Assembly: GCF_013116745.1 (NCBI RefSeq)
Contig: NZ_JABFOE010000010.1
Span: forward strand, 102,375-166,374
Length of the DNA stretch: 64,000 nt
Origin: Arthrobacter sp. 260
GTDB taxonomy: Bacteria > Actinomycetota > Actinomycetes > Actinomycetales > Micrococcaceae
Direction: 5' to 3'
This document shows, piece by piece, positions 30,263-40,200 of the stretch (position 1 is the first letter of the stretch; each line of letters opens with the position of its first letter). The translations under genes and the position numbers were made by a program. The notes beneath the pieces were generated by a model. The model was not told where the DNA came from. It did not search any database and saw nothing but the letters and a program-made list of their open reading frames with translations.

Positions 30263-30589
30263 ATGCAGCTCGCAGCCCCCACTGGCTCCCCCTCCCTGTC
30301 CCGCCGGGCGGTCCGGTACGAGGGTTCTTACGGCAGCATTGAACTCCGCGGCAGCACCCTGCGCATCAACGGAGCTCCGGTCCGCCTGGCACCGGCGCCG
30401 TTGGCCGTCTTCGGAGCCCTCCTCGAAGCCCGTGGTGCGGTCCTGACGAGAGCCCATCTGGCGTCGATACTCCCGGGCGTCGCGGACGCGCATGCCCTCG
30501 ATATGACGGTCAGCCGGCTGCGGAAGGCACTCCCCGATCCCCGGCTGGTCGCGACGGTGGTGAAACGCGGTTACCGGATACCGGTCTGA
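30263..30589 (+). CDS. stand-alone OmpR-type winged-helix DNA-binding protein
   Basis: 108 aa consisting almost only of a transcriptional-regulator C-terminal winged helix (LRINGAPVRLAPAPLAVFGALLEARGAVLTRAHLASIL ... DMTVSRLRKALPDPRLVATVVKRGYRIPV). There is no receiver domain. The same module is found fused to uroporphyrinogen-III synthase in actinobacteria, so this could be a regulator that lost or never had a partner domain. Target unknown. Confidence 0.85.
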   Translation: MQLAAPTGSPSLSRRAVRYEGSYGSIELRGSTLRINGAPVRLAPAPLAVFGALLEARGAVLTRAHLASILPGVADAHALDMTVSRLRKALPDPRLVATVVKRGYRIPV

Positions 30590-30667
30590 GCGCCGCTGCG
30601 CCGCCTCGCGCCCGCGTGCAGTTATGGTTAAGGGAGTATCGTTTTCGCACATCTTCGAGGAGACTCA

Positions 30668-30949
30668 ATGGCACACCCCACGACTTCGGCATCCTCGGAG
30701 CGGTCCGCTCCAGCCAAGCAGCCCACCCACTCCGGGGAAGGCCACCTCGTCAACAACCTGGTGACGTTCGCAGTGATGATGGTCATGTTCCTCGGATCGA
30801 TTTTCGCCCTGACCTTCTTCGACCAGAGCAACGTCTGGGCTTTCGCCGTATGCCTGGGCCTGTTCTTCCTGGCGTTCTGGGTACCGCAGACCCTCCTCGG
30901 GCGCTCCGACACCGGTCCCACCCTTGCCAAGGGCGACCGCAAAGCCTAG
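30668..30949 (+). CDS. small two-helix membrane protein, 93 aa
   Basis: Good ribosome-binding site (GAGGAG) eight bases before the ATG. A soluble Ser/Pro/Thr-rich N-terminus of about 28 residues is followed by two helices (LVTFAVMMVMFLGSIFALTFF, VWAFAVCLGLFFLAFWVPQTLL) and a short tail. Function unknown. It ends at a strong hairpin terminator. Confidence 0.8.
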   Translation: MAHPTTSASSERSAPAKQPTHSGEGHLVNNLVTFAVMMVMFLGSIFALTFFDQSNVWAFAVCLGLFFLAFWVPQTLLGRSDTGPTLAKGDRKA

Positions 30950-30975
30950 CCCAGGGCGCACAACAACCGCATACG

Positions 30976-31037
30976 AAAGTGGCGGACCTGCAGGACAGTG
31001 GTTGCTGAACCACTCCCCTCCAGGTCCGCCACTTTTG
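30976..31037. terminator. strong bidirectional terminator
   Basis: AAAGTGGCGGACCTG (30976-30990) and CAGGTCCGCCACTTT (31021-31035) form a perfect 15-bp stem; A and T runs flank it, so it can stop both the small membrane-protein gene and the convergent ALDH operon. Confidence 0.85.
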
Positions 31038-31063
31038 TGTGAGCGGGATCCGGACCGGTAGGC

Positions 31064-31942
31064 CTAGATCAGGCCCTTGGTATGCCAGACCGTCTTCGTC
31101 TCGGTGAAGAAGGTGATCCGGTCGATCGAGGGGGCGCCGGCGTCGGGCCCGGTCTCCGGGGGCAGCACCCGTTTGAGCGTTTCCGCCGCCGTGATCTGCA
31201 GGTCCACCCAGTCGAGGTGCTCGGCACCGAGCAGGTCCAGTGCGTTCACATCAGCATGGGAGGCCAGCCAGGGAGCGATTTCCGCTGGCGAGCCGCTGAG
31301 GATGTTCACGACGCCGGCGGGTACGTCGGAGGTGGCCAGCACTTCTCCGAGGCTGAGCGCAGCGAGGGGTGCCCGCTCGTTGCCGATGACCACCACGGTG
31401 TTGCCGCTGACCAGCACCGGGGCGACCGCCCGGACGAAGCCGAGCAGCGAGCCGGCACCCTGCGGTGCGATGACCGCCACCACGCCGGTGGGCTCGGGGG
31501 TGGACAGGTTGAAGTAGGGGCCAGACACCGGGTTGGCATTACCCGCCACCTGCACGTACTTGTCAGCCCAGCCGGCGTACCAGACCCACAGGTCAATGGC
31601 CTCGTCGACCTGGGCAGTCGCGGCAGCGGCCGAAACACCCTCGGACGCCGCAATCTCGTCGGCGAACTGGGCACGGCGCCCATCGAGCACCTCAGCGATG
31701 CGGTACAGCACCTGGCCCCGGTTGTACCCGGAGGTACCGGCCCAGCCGCTGACAGCCCCGCGGGCGGCGGTGACGGCGTCGCGCGCGTCCTTGCGCGAGC
31801 CCTTGGCCGCGTTGACGGTGTTCAACAGGGGTCCACCCTTCTTGGTCGGTACCTCGTAGACGCGTCCGGATTCGCTGCGGACAAACTTGCCGCCGATGTA
31901 GAGCTTGTAGGTCTTCGGTACGCCTAGCCGTGCAGCGCTCAT
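31064..31942 (-). CDS. non-catalytic ALDH-like protein (ALDH16 second-domain type)
   Basis: 292 aa with the Rossmann part of an aldehyde dehydrogenase (NRGQVLYRIAEVLDGRR, VVAVIAPQGAGSLLGFVRAVAPVLVSGNTVVVI, DVPAGVVNILSGSPAE). It stops before the catalytic-cysteine region, so it is not an active enzyme. The frame is intact and overlaps the full-length ALDH gene by 4 bp. Together the pair looks like a split version of ALDH16, in which an active domain is followed by an inactive one. It is probably a structural partner rather than a pseudogene. Confidence 0.85.
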   Translation of the reverse strand: MSAARLGVPKTYKLYIGGKFVRSESGRVYEVPTKKGGPLLNTVNAAKGSRKDARDAVTAARGAVSGWAGTSGYNRGQVLYRIAEVLDGRRAQFADEIAASEGVSAAAATAQVDEAIDLWVWYAGWADKYVQVAGNANPVSGPYFNLSTPEPTGVVAVIAPQGAGSLLGFVRAVAPVLVSGNTVVVIGNERAPLAALSLGEVLATSDVPAGVVNILSGSPAEIAPWLASHADVNALDLLGAEHLDWVDLQITAAETLKRVLPPETGPDAGAPSIDRITFFTETKTVWHTKGLI

Positions 31943-33444
31943 TTGGAGCCTCCCAGGGGGGTCTTGGACATGAGGGCCGAGACAACCGATTTCTCAGCGG
32001 TGCCCGACGACGCCGGTGCGAGGTAGGCACCCAGACCGTGGCGGCCACCCTCCCTGCCGTAGCCGGATTCCTTATAGCCGCCGAACGGTGAGGCGGGATC
32101 GAACTTGTTGAAGGTGTTGGCCCAGATCACACCGGCACGCAGCTTGTCGGCGACAGCCAGCACGCGGCTGCCCTTGTCCGACCAGATGCCAGCCGACAGC
32201 CCGTAGGGGGTGTTGTTGGCCTTCGCGATCGCCTCGGCAGGGGTGCGGAAGGTCAGCACCGAGAGCACCGGCCCGAAGATCTCGTCCCGGGCAATGCGGT
32301 GGCTGGTGGACACGTTGGTGAAAATGGTCGGCGGGAACCAGAAGCCCTGCTGTGGCAGGTTACTGTCGGGGCTCCACCGGGTGGCGCCCTCCTGCTCCCC
32401 AATGTCGGAGAGTTCACGCATCCGGCCGAGCTGGGACGCCGAGTTGATCGCCCCAATGTCGGTGTTCTTGTCGAGGGGGTCACCGACGCGCAGGGTGGAC
32501 AGCCGGGCCTTGAGCCGGTCGACCACCTCGTCGTGGATCGATTCCTGCACCAGCAAGCGGGACCCGGCACAGCAGACCTGCCCCTGGTTGAAGAAGATCC
32601 CGTTGACGATGCCCTCGATGGCCTGGTCGATCGGCGCATCGTCGAACACGATGTTCGCGCCCTTGCCGCCCAGTTCGAGGGTGAGCTTCTTGCCGGTGCC
32701 GGCGGTTGACCGGGCGATGGACCGTCCGACGGCGGTGGAACCGGTGAAGGCGACCTTGTTGACGTCGGGGTGGTTGACCAGCGCTGAGCCGGTGGGGCCA
32801 GCACCGGTGACAATGTTGACGACACCCGCTGGCAGGTCGGCCTGCTGCAGGATCTCGGCGAACAGCATGGCGGTCAGGGACGTGGTCTCCGCAGGCTTGA
32901 GGACCACCGTGTTGCCGGCGGCAAGGGCCGGGGCGATCTTCCACGCCAGCATCAGCAGCGGGAAGTTCCACGGAATCACCTGGGCAGCGACACCCAGCGA
33001 GCGGGGGTTGGGGCCCATCCCGGCGTGGTCGAGCTTGTCGGCCCAGCCGGCGTAGTAGAAGAACCAGGCGGCGACCAGGGGCACGTCGACGTCGCGGCTT
33101 TCCTTGATCGGCTTGCCGTTGTCGAGGGTTTCGGCGACCGCCAGTTCACGGGCGCGTTCCTGCACCAGGCGGGCGATCCGGAACAGGTACTTCCCCCGGT
33201 CGGTGCCGGAGAGTTTCGACCAGGTCTTTTCATAGGCGCGTCGGGCGGCGGCGACGGCGGCGTCGACGTCGGCCTCGCTGGCGCACGAAATGGTGGTGAT
33301 CTTCTGCTCGGTGGCAGGTGAGATGGTAGTGAAGGATTCGCCGTTGCCGGGAACGAACTCACCGTTGATGAACAGGCCGTACTCGCTCTTGAGGTCCAGG
33401 ATGGCCGTGGACTCCGGGGCGGGTGCGTACTCGAGAAAAGTCAT
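31939..33444 (-). CDS. aldehyde dehydrogenase, full length
   Basis: NAD(P)-dependent aldehyde oxidation, 501 aa. It has PWNFPLLMLAWKIAPALAAGNTVVLKPAE, the cofactor turn FTGSTAVGRSIA, the general-base Glu in LELGGKGANIVF, and the nucleophile in FNQGQVCCAGSRLLV. It lies 11 bp after deoC and overlaps the ALDH-like partner gene. Oxidation of the acetaldehyde released by DeoC is the likely job. Confidence 0.95.
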   Translation of the reverse strand: MTFLEYAPAPESTAILDLKSEYGLFINGEFVPGNGESFTTISPATEQKITTISCASEADVDAAVAAARRAYEKTWSKLSGTDRGKYLFRIARLVQERARELAVAETLDNGKPIKESRDVDVPLVAAWFFYYAGWADKLDHAGMGPNPRSLGVAAQVIPWNFPLLMLAWKIAPALAAGNTVVLKPAETTSLTAMLFAEILQQADLPAGVVNIVTGAGPTGSALVNHPDVNKVAFTGSTAVGRSIARSTAGTGKKLTLELGGKGANIVFDDAPIDQAIEGIVNGIFFNQGQVCCAGSRLLVQESIHDEVVDRLKARLSTLRVGDPLDKNTDIGAINSASQLGRMRELSDIGEQEGATRWSPDSNLPQQGFWFPPTIFTNVSTSHRIARDEIFGPVLSVLTFRTPAEAIAKANNTPYGLSAGIWSDKGSRVLAVADKLRAGVIWANTFNKFDPASPFGGYKESGYGREGGRHGLGAYLAPASSGTAEKSVVSALMSKTPLGGSK

Positions 33445-33455
33445 GGGTTGGATCC

Positions 33456-34475
33456 TTAGTCGATCGTGACGTAGGCAGGGCCGGAGTAGCTGCCGCTGGT
33501 GAGCTTCTGACGCTGCAGGAGCACGTCATTGAGAAGGCTGGAGGCGCCGAAGCGGAACAGGTCCGGCTGAAGCCAGTCCTCCCCCACCGTTTCGGCGACG
33601 GTGACCAGGTACTTGATGGCGTCCTTGGAGGTTCGGATGCCGCCGGCAGGCTTCACCCCGATCTTCTCCCCGGTGAGCCGGTGCCAGTCGCGGACCACTT
33701 CAAGCATCGACAGGGTGACCGGGAGGGTCGCCGCTGGGGCTACCTTGCCGGTGGAGGTCTTGATGAAGTCGCCGCCGGCCAGGATCGACAGCCACGAGGC
33801 GCGCCGGATGTTGTCGTAGGTGTTGAGCTCCCCGGTTTCGAGGATCACCTTCAGGTGGGCGTAGGAGCCATCGGCGCGGCGGCAGGCTTCCTTCACCGCA
33901 ACGATCTCGTCGAAGACCAGGCCGTAGCGCCCTGACAGAAAAGCACCGCGGTCAATGACCATGTCGATCTCATCGGCACCCGCTGCCACCGCGTCCGCAG
34001 TGTCGGAGAGCTTCACTGACCTTGAAGCCCGCCCGCTCGGGAAGGCCGTGGCGACCGCTGCAACGTTGATCCTGCCCGCGGCGTCAGCGTCGTGGGCCCT
34101 GCCCAGCGCCTCCACTGCGTGGGGCACCATGTCTCCGTACACGCAGACGGCTGCCACGCGCGGGGTGGACAGATCGTCGGCGTCGGGGACCAGCGCCTTG
34201 GCGACGAGGGATCTCACCTTGCCCGGCGTGTCTGCACCCTCCAGGGTGGTCAGGTCAATCAGGGAGATGATCTTGTCGAGGGCCCAGGCCTTGGAGGTGG
34301 TCTTGATCGACCGGGTTCCGAGGGACGCTGCACGGGCCTCAAGGCCTACGGCGTCGACGCCGGCGATCCCTTCGAGGTAGCGTTTCAGGGCCTTCTCGGT
34401 CAGGTCCCCGCCGATCACTTCCAGTGCCCGTGACGCGGGCGCTATGGCGGTGCTCCCGGTGGCAGTAGTTTCCAT
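33456..34475 (-). CDS. deoC: deoxyribose-phosphate aldolase
   Basis: Splits 2-deoxyribose-5-phosphate into glyceraldehyde-3-phosphate and acetaldehyde. 339 aa, the longer type. The Schiff-base lysine lies in GGDFIKTSTGKVAPAATLP, the second lysine in IGVKPAGGIRTSKDAIKYL, and the catalytic Asp in AGADEIDMVIDRGAFLSG. First gene of the deoC-ALDH-ALDH-like operon. RBS GGAGAA is placed upstream of the ATG. Confidence 0.95.
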   Translation of the reverse strand: METTATGSTAIAPASRALEVIGGDLTEKALKRYLEGIAGVDAVGLEARAASLGTRSIKTTSKAWALDKIISLIDLTTLEGADTPGKVRSLVAKALVPDADDLSTPRVAAVCVYGDMVPHAVEALGRAHDADAAGRINVAAVATAFPSGRASRSVKLSDTADAVAAGADEIDMVIDRGAFLSGRYGLVFDEIVAVKEACRRADGSYAHLKVILETGELNTYDNIRRASWLSILAGGDFIKTSTGKVAPAATLPVTLSMLEVVRDWHRLTGEKIGVKPAGGIRTSKDAIKYLVTVAETVGEDWLQPDLFRFGASSLLNDVLLQRQKLTSGSYSGPAYVTID

Positions 34476-34786
34476 CGTTGAGTGTTCTCCGTACTTCGGT
34501 TCGGTGCCACGGCGGGACGGTTCCCACAGCCGGGCAACAGGGCCGCGGCGACGCTGCTGAACGGCTGGTTTCCGCAGGCTGTGGGACAGGGGGTCATACC
34601 CGTGTGGTCGCGTTCGACTTTACCACCGCTTGTGGAGTGGGCACTGTGCAGATCCCCGCCCTGTCTCTACTATGAGGTTACGCAAACCACCGTCCACAGT
34701 CCGCTGGAATCGGTCGGAGATTGCGGGGGTGGTGGGCGAATGCGAAAGTCTGTCCTGGGCACAAGCTGCTCTGCCCCCATGGGTCG
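34476..34786. promoter_or_regulatory. divergent deoC / wzx intergenic region
   Basis: 311 bp without a supported gene. It holds a 10-bp inverted repeat with a long loop (TCCCACAGCC at 34522-34531, GGCTGTGGGA at 34577-34586) near the deoC start. It also has a good -10 (TACTAT, 34668-34673) about 113 bp before the wzx ATG. No structured RNA was recognised. Confidence 0.45.
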
Positions 34787-36301
34787 ATGAAGCCAACCGC
34801 GGGGGTACGCCGGCCGGAGGAGTTTCTGCCCACCGATCCCTATGCGCAGCGGTCCGCGGTGACCGGCGTGCGCTGGAGCCTGGTCGGCGTCGTCACAAGC
34901 CAGGTGTTCCAGGTGGTCTGTGCCCTGGCGCTGGCCCGGATGCTGGGTCCGGCTAGTTACGGAATCATCAGCGCCGCGAGCATCTACCTCATCCTGACCA
35001 TCCTCCTGCTGGACCAGGGCCTCTCGGCGGCCCTCGTCCAACGGCCTCAGCTCACCACCCGTGCGCCCGGCGCGGTAGCTACCCTTAACCTGTGCATGGC
35101 GCTGGCGCTCGGGCTGCTGACCTGGCTTGGGGCACCCTATATCGCGGGGTTCTTCAACGTGCCCGAATTGGCCGCTGTGCTGGTGCTCCTGGGGGGCGCC
35201 CTGGTGGTCAAGGCGGTCGGAATCGTCCCGCGGGCCATGCTCTCCCGAAATCTCCGGTTCCGCGCGATCGCACTGGCGGAGGTGACCGGCGCCGGCATCG
35301 GAGCGGTCTGCGGTATCTCAGCCGCGCTGGCGGGTGCGAGCTACTTCGCCGTGGTCTTCCAGGTCATCGCCGCCGATTTGACCGCCGGCGTGATCGTGCT
35401 GGCTGCGGCCAGGTGGCCCCGACCGAACCTTCACCTGGGCGAGCTGCGCCCGCTCCTGCGGTTCAGCGTCAGCATCTTCGGAGTCAACGCGCTGGCCTAC
35501 TTCTCCCGGAACCTGGACAACATCCTGGTGGGGCGATTCCTGGGGGTCACAGCGCTGTCGCTGTACGGAATGGCGTACCGGGTCCTGGCAATTCCGGTGA
35601 TGCTCCTGGGACAGACAGTCAACCGGGTCATGTTCCCGGTCTTCTCGCGCACCGCGGCCGACCGGAAGCTGGTGGCCGCCAACCTGCTCAAAGCCATGCA
35701 CGTCCTGGCGATGCTGGTCATTCCTGTGATGGCCTTCACAGCGTGTGCGGCGCCCCGGCTGATCGACTTGGTGTTGGGTGAGAACTGGGCTGCCGCCGCT
35801 CCGCTGCTCAGCGTGCTGGCTATCGCCGGGGCCAGGGAAACCGTCTTCTTCATCGCTCCGTCACTGATGCGGGGCATGGGGCGTGCTGACCTCAACCTGC
35901 GCTACGAGGTGCTGGCGACCGTCGCCCAGGTGTCCGGGATCGTCGTGGGTCTTCAGTTCGGTCTGGTCTGGGTGGCAGTGGGTTACGCGGCCGGTGGTTT
36001 CCTCCTCACCCCCGTCCTGCTGTTCATCCAGCGCAGGCTGAGCGGGGCGGGGGTGCTGCGGCAACTGTCTGTGCTCTGGCCGCCGGTGCACGCCGGCTTG
36101 TGGGCGTCCGGAGCCTACCTGCTTCTTGAGCGTCTGGACCTGGGCGGAGTGGCCGCCCTGTCTGCCGGTTTCGGCGCCTTCTCCGGCACCTATCTGGTGG
36201 TGATGGTGCTGGTCCACCGACGGCGGGCGCGGCAGTTCCTGGGCCAGCTGCGGACGCTGACCGGGGTGGGTCTGAGCGGGGCTTCGGGAGCGGCTCCGTG
36301 A
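34787..36301 (+). CDS. Wzx-like oligosaccharide flippase (copy 1)
   Basis: MOP-superfamily exporter that moves lipid-linked sugar units across the membrane. 504 aa with about 12-14 helices. It starts MKPTAGVRRPEEF and has RWSLVGVVTSQVFQVVCALALARMLGPASYGIISAASIY, LLDQGLSAALVQRP and YFSRNLDNILVGRFLG, all typical. Its stop overlaps a family-2 glycosyltransferase start by 4 bp. A close paralogue, with the same partner, lies at 51984-53531. Confidence 0.92.
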   Translation: MKPTAGVRRPEEFLPTDPYAQRSAVTGVRWSLVGVVTSQVFQVVCALALARMLGPASYGIISAASIYLILTILLLDQGLSAALVQRPQLTTRAPGAVATLNLCMALALGLLTWLGAPYIAGFFNVPELAAVLVLLGGALVVKAVGIVPRAMLSRNLRFRAIALAEVTGAGIGAVCGISAALAGASYFAVVFQVIAADLTAGVIVLAAARWPRPNLHLGELRPLLRFSVSIFGVNALAYFSRNLDNILVGRFLGVTALSLYGMAYRVLAIPVMLLGQTVNRVMFPVFSRTAADRKLVAANLLKAMHVLAMLVIPVMAFTACAAPRLIDLVLGENWAAAAPLLSVLAIAGARETVFFIAPSLMRGMGRADLNLRYEVLATVAQVSGIVVGLQFGLVWVAVGYAAGGFLLTPVLLFIQRRLSGAGVLRQLSVLWPPVHAGLWASGAYLLLERLDLGGVAALSAGFGAFSGTYLVVMVLVHRRRARQFLGQLRTLTGVGLSGASGAAP

Positions 36302-37230
36302 CGGGCTGTCCCGCCGCGAGCGCCGTGATAGCGGTCCTCACCTTTCGTCGCCCGCGGGAACTTGCCCGGCTGCTGCCCCTGCTGCAGCGGCAGGCCGCAA
36401 CCTCGCCGCTCCCCACCTCGGTGCTGGTGGTCGACAACGACCCGGACCGGAGCGCTGAACCCGTGGTGCTCGGCCTGGCGCAGCCCGGCATGCGGTACGT
36501 GCATGAGACGAGCCCGGGGATCGCCGCGGCCAGGAACCGGGCGCTTCGGGAGGCGAGCGACCATCACCTGCTGGTCTTTATCGACGACGACGAGCTCCCC
36601 ACCGAGCGCTGGCTGGTCCACCTGCTGGACCTGTACCAGCGAACCGCGGCAGCCGCCGTCGTCGGGCCCGTCGTTTCGGAGTACGCGGCGCCGCCGGAAC
36701 CCTGGATTTCCGCGGGCGAGTTCTTCAGACGGCGCCGCCTCCCCACTGGCACTCCCCTTCTGATGGCTGCCACTAACAACCTGCTGCTGGACCTCCGCCA
36801 GATCCGGGTAATGGGACTGGACTTCGATCCCGACTTCGGGTTGTCAGGCGGGGAGGACACCCTGTTCACCTGCCTGCTGGTGGAACGCGGTGGGCTGATG
36901 GTGTGGTGCGACGAAGCGGTGGTGATCGACCGGGTTCCGGAGAGCAGGCTGACCCGCAAGTGGGTGCTGCGCCGCGCGTTCAGCAGCGGAAACCGGTGGA
37001 GCCGGGTCACCCTTGAACTCGCCAGGGGCCAGACCGACGCCGCAGTCCGCCGGCTGGCGCTGACCCTTGCCGGCTCGGTCCGGCTGGCCGCGGGCGGCCT
37101 CACCTCACTGGTGGGATTCCTCACCGGACACCACGCCCGGCAAGCCAAGGGCCTCAGGACCGCCGCCCGTGGGGCGGGGATGATGTGCGGCGCCGCCAAC
37201 TACGTCCACCGCGAGTACGGGCGCATCTGA
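36298..37230 (+). CDS. family 2 glycosyltransferase (copy 1)
   Basis: Cytoplasmic GT-A glycosyltransferase of 310 aa. It has IAVLTFRRPRELARLLPLL, VLVVDNDPD, GIAAARNRALREAS, the DxD-like FIDDDELPTERWL, and FGLSGGEDTLFTCLLVERGG in the acceptor side. The C-terminal membrane-associated stretch (LALTLAGSVRLAAGGLTSLVGFLTG) is present. GTG start within the overlap with wzx. Closely related to 53635-54573. Confidence 0.9.
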   Translation: MTGCPAASAVIAVLTFRRPRELARLLPLLQRQAATSPLPTSVLVVDNDPDRSAEPVVLGLAQPGMRYVHETSPGIAAARNRALREASDHHLLVFIDDDELPTERWLVHLLDLYQRTAAAAVVGPVVSEYAAPPEPWISAGEFFRRRRLPTGTPLLMAATNNLLLDLRQIRVMGLDFDPDFGLSGGEDTLFTCLLVERGGLMVWCDEAVVIDRVPESRLTRKWVLRRAFSSGNRWSRVTLELARGQTDAAVRRLALTLAGSVRLAAGGLTSLVGFLTGHHARQAKGLRTAARGAGMMCGAANYVHREYGRI

Positions 37231-37254
37231 CCCACGGCAGTATCCAGCAGGCGC

Positions 37255-40200
37255 CTAGTCCGTGAAGATCGCGTCCACCACGTTCTGCGCCCAGGTGAGG
37301 ATGTCGGCGTCGGACAGATCCCTGCCGCCCACCGGCGAGGTCTTCGGTTTCGGGATTAGTGCAGCGTTCAGCGCCGGTTTCAGCGACGACCCCGGATACA
37401 TGCGCTTGAGCCGCATCTCCTTCGATTCCGGCAGCTCCGCTGGCGCAAACTTGATGAAGTTTCCCTGCAGTGCAACATCGGTCAGGCCGGCGGCACGCGC
37501 AGCCACCCGGAACCGCGCGACCGCAATGAGGTTGACCACCGGGGCGGGAGGCTCCCCGTACCGGTCGCCCAGTTCCTCCACCACGGCGTCGATGGCCTCG
37601 TAGGTAATCGCTGACGCCAGTTTGCGGTAGGCCTCCAGGCGCAGCCGCTCCCCCGGCACGTAGTCGTGGGGCAGGTGGGCGTTGACCGGCAGCTCGATCT
37701 TCATCTCCGCTGCCTTCTCCTCCGCATCACCCCGGAAGTCCGCGACCGCTTCACCGACGAGCCGGATGTACAGGTCGAAACCCACCCCCTGGATGTGGCC
37801 CGACTGTTCCCCGCCCAGCATGTTGCCTGCACCGCGGATCTCGAGGTCCTTCAACGCGAGCTGCATGCCGGCGCCAAGCTCGTTATGGGAGGCGACGGCC
37901 TTCAGCCGCTCCAGGGCCACCTCGCCCAACGGTTTCTCGGAGGGGTAGAGGAAGTAGGCGTAGGCGCGTTCGCGCCCGCGCCCCACCCTGCCGCGGAGCT
38001 GGTGCAACTGGGACAGGCCGTAGTTGTCGGCCCGGTCGACGATCAGGGTGTTGGCGTTGGAGATGTCCAGCCCTGTTTCGATGATGGTGGTGCACACTAG
38101 GACGTCGAAGCGTTTCTCCCAGAAGTCAACGATGATCTGTTCCAGCCGGGATTCGCTCATCTGGCCGTGCGCGACGGCGACCCGCGCCTCGGGCACCAGT
38201 TCTTTCAGGTGCGCAGCGGTCCGGTCGATCGACGACACCCGGTTGTGGACGAAGAACACCTGCCCCTCGCGCATCAGTTCGCGCCGCACGGCCGCTGAGG
38301 TCTGCTTGTCCGTGTAGGGGCCCACATAGGTGAGCACCGGGTGCCGTTCCTCGGGCGGGGTGGCCAGGGTCGAGGTTTCCCGGATGCCGGTCAGCGACAT
38401 TTCGAGGGTTCGGGGAATCGGGGTCGCACTCATTGCAAGCACGTCCACGTTGGTGCGCATCTTCTTCAGCGCTTCCTTGTGTTCCACTCCGAACCGCTGT
38501 TCCTCGTCGACGATGACCAGGCCCAGGTCCTTGAACTGGACCTGGTTGGACAGCAGCCGGTGGGTGCCGATGACGACGTCGACGGCGCCGGAACCAATCC
38601 CCTCGGTGGTCTCCCGCGATTCCTTGGCGCTCTGGAACCGGGACAGCGGTTTGACCCGCACCGGGAAGCCGGAGAACCGTTCGGAGAAGGTCTCGTAGTG
38701 CTGTTGCACCAGCAGCGTGGTCGGCACCAGGACGGCGACCTGCTTGCCGTCCTGGACGGCCTTGAACGCCGCCCGTACCGCAATCTCGGTCTTGCCGTAG
38801 CCGACGTCGCCGGAGACCAGCCGGTCCATCGGCACCTCGCGCTCCATATCCGCCTTGACCTCGTTGATGGTGGTCAGCTGGTCGGGGGTCTCGATGTAGG
38901 GGAACGCCTCCTCCAGCTCGCGCTGCCAGGGGGTGTCGGCGGAGAAGGCGAAGCCGCGCGATGCCATCCGGGCCGAGTAGAGCCGGATCAGTTCCCCGGC
39001 GATCTCCTTGACCGCCTTGCGCGCCCTGGACTTGGTGCTCGCCCAGTCGGATCCGCCCATTTTGCTGAGCGCCGGGGCATCCCCGCCTACATACCGGGTG
39101 ACCTGGTCGAGCTGGTCAGTGGGGACAAACAGCCGGTCGCCCGGAGCGCCACGCTTGGAGGGCGCGTACTCGAGCACGAGGTATTCACGGATGGTCTTGG
39201 TGGGTCCCGCGCCGGTGGCACGCTGCAGCAATTCGACGAAGCGCGCCACACCGTGCTGCTCGTGCACCACGTAGTCGCCCTCACGGAGCTGCAACGGATC
39301 AACGGCATTGCGCCGTTTGGAGGGCATCTTGCGCATGTCGCGGGTACCGGAGGCGGTGGTCCGGCCCAACAGGTCAGCCTCGGTCAGCAGCCCGAGCTTG
39401 AGTGAGTCGAGGACGAAACCCCTGCCCGCTGACGCCGTCGTGATTTCGATGATCCCCGGCTGCGGTGGTGACTCTAGTGAGTCCACCCGGGCCGCCGGAA
39501 TGTCGTGGTCGTGGAACAGTTCCGCGAGGCGCGCGGCCGGACCGGGGCCCTCGGTGGCGACGACCACCCGCCATTGGTCGCGCACGCGGCCACCCAGGAA
39601 GTCCATCATTTCGGCCACGTCGCCCTGGTAGCCGCGGGGCTCCCGCGCCCGCACCGTGAAGGCGTCGATCTCGGGCAGGAATTCCTGCAGCGACTCGTCG
39701 GAGCCGAAGGAGGTGATGGACCACCAGGCGACCTGGTTCGCGAGCGCCGCCGAGCGGGTATCGGCCAGGGACCTGAAGCTCGCCGTCTGCAGGTCGGCGC
39801 CGAGTGCGCCGCCGAGGTCGAGCGGTGCGGCGCCGCCCTCGGACGCCGTCGACCAGGCCGCCTCAAGGAATTCCTCGTTGGTGGCGGCCAGATCGTGGGC
39901 CCGGGTCCGCACCTTCTCGGGCTCGATGACGACGGCGATTGACCCGGCGGGCAGCTCGCCGACCAGGGGCACCATCGCATCGACCAGTACCGGGGCGAGC
40001 GACTCCATTCCCTCCACGGCAATACCGCCGGCGATCTTTTCCAGCATGGCAGCGGCAGCAGGCAGGTCCGCCTTGAGCTTGGCAGCGCGGGACATCACCG
40101 ACGGGGTGATCAGGATTTCCCGGCAGGGCGGCGCGAACAGCATGGCTGGCTGACCGTCCTCCTCGCGGACCAGCGAGCGCTGGTCGGCGACGGCGAACCA

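Noticed and set aside
31064..31942. Truncated aldehyde dehydrogenase pseudogene
   Set aside because: The frame is intact, overlaps the upstream gene by 4 bp and matches the known two-domain ALDH16 layout.
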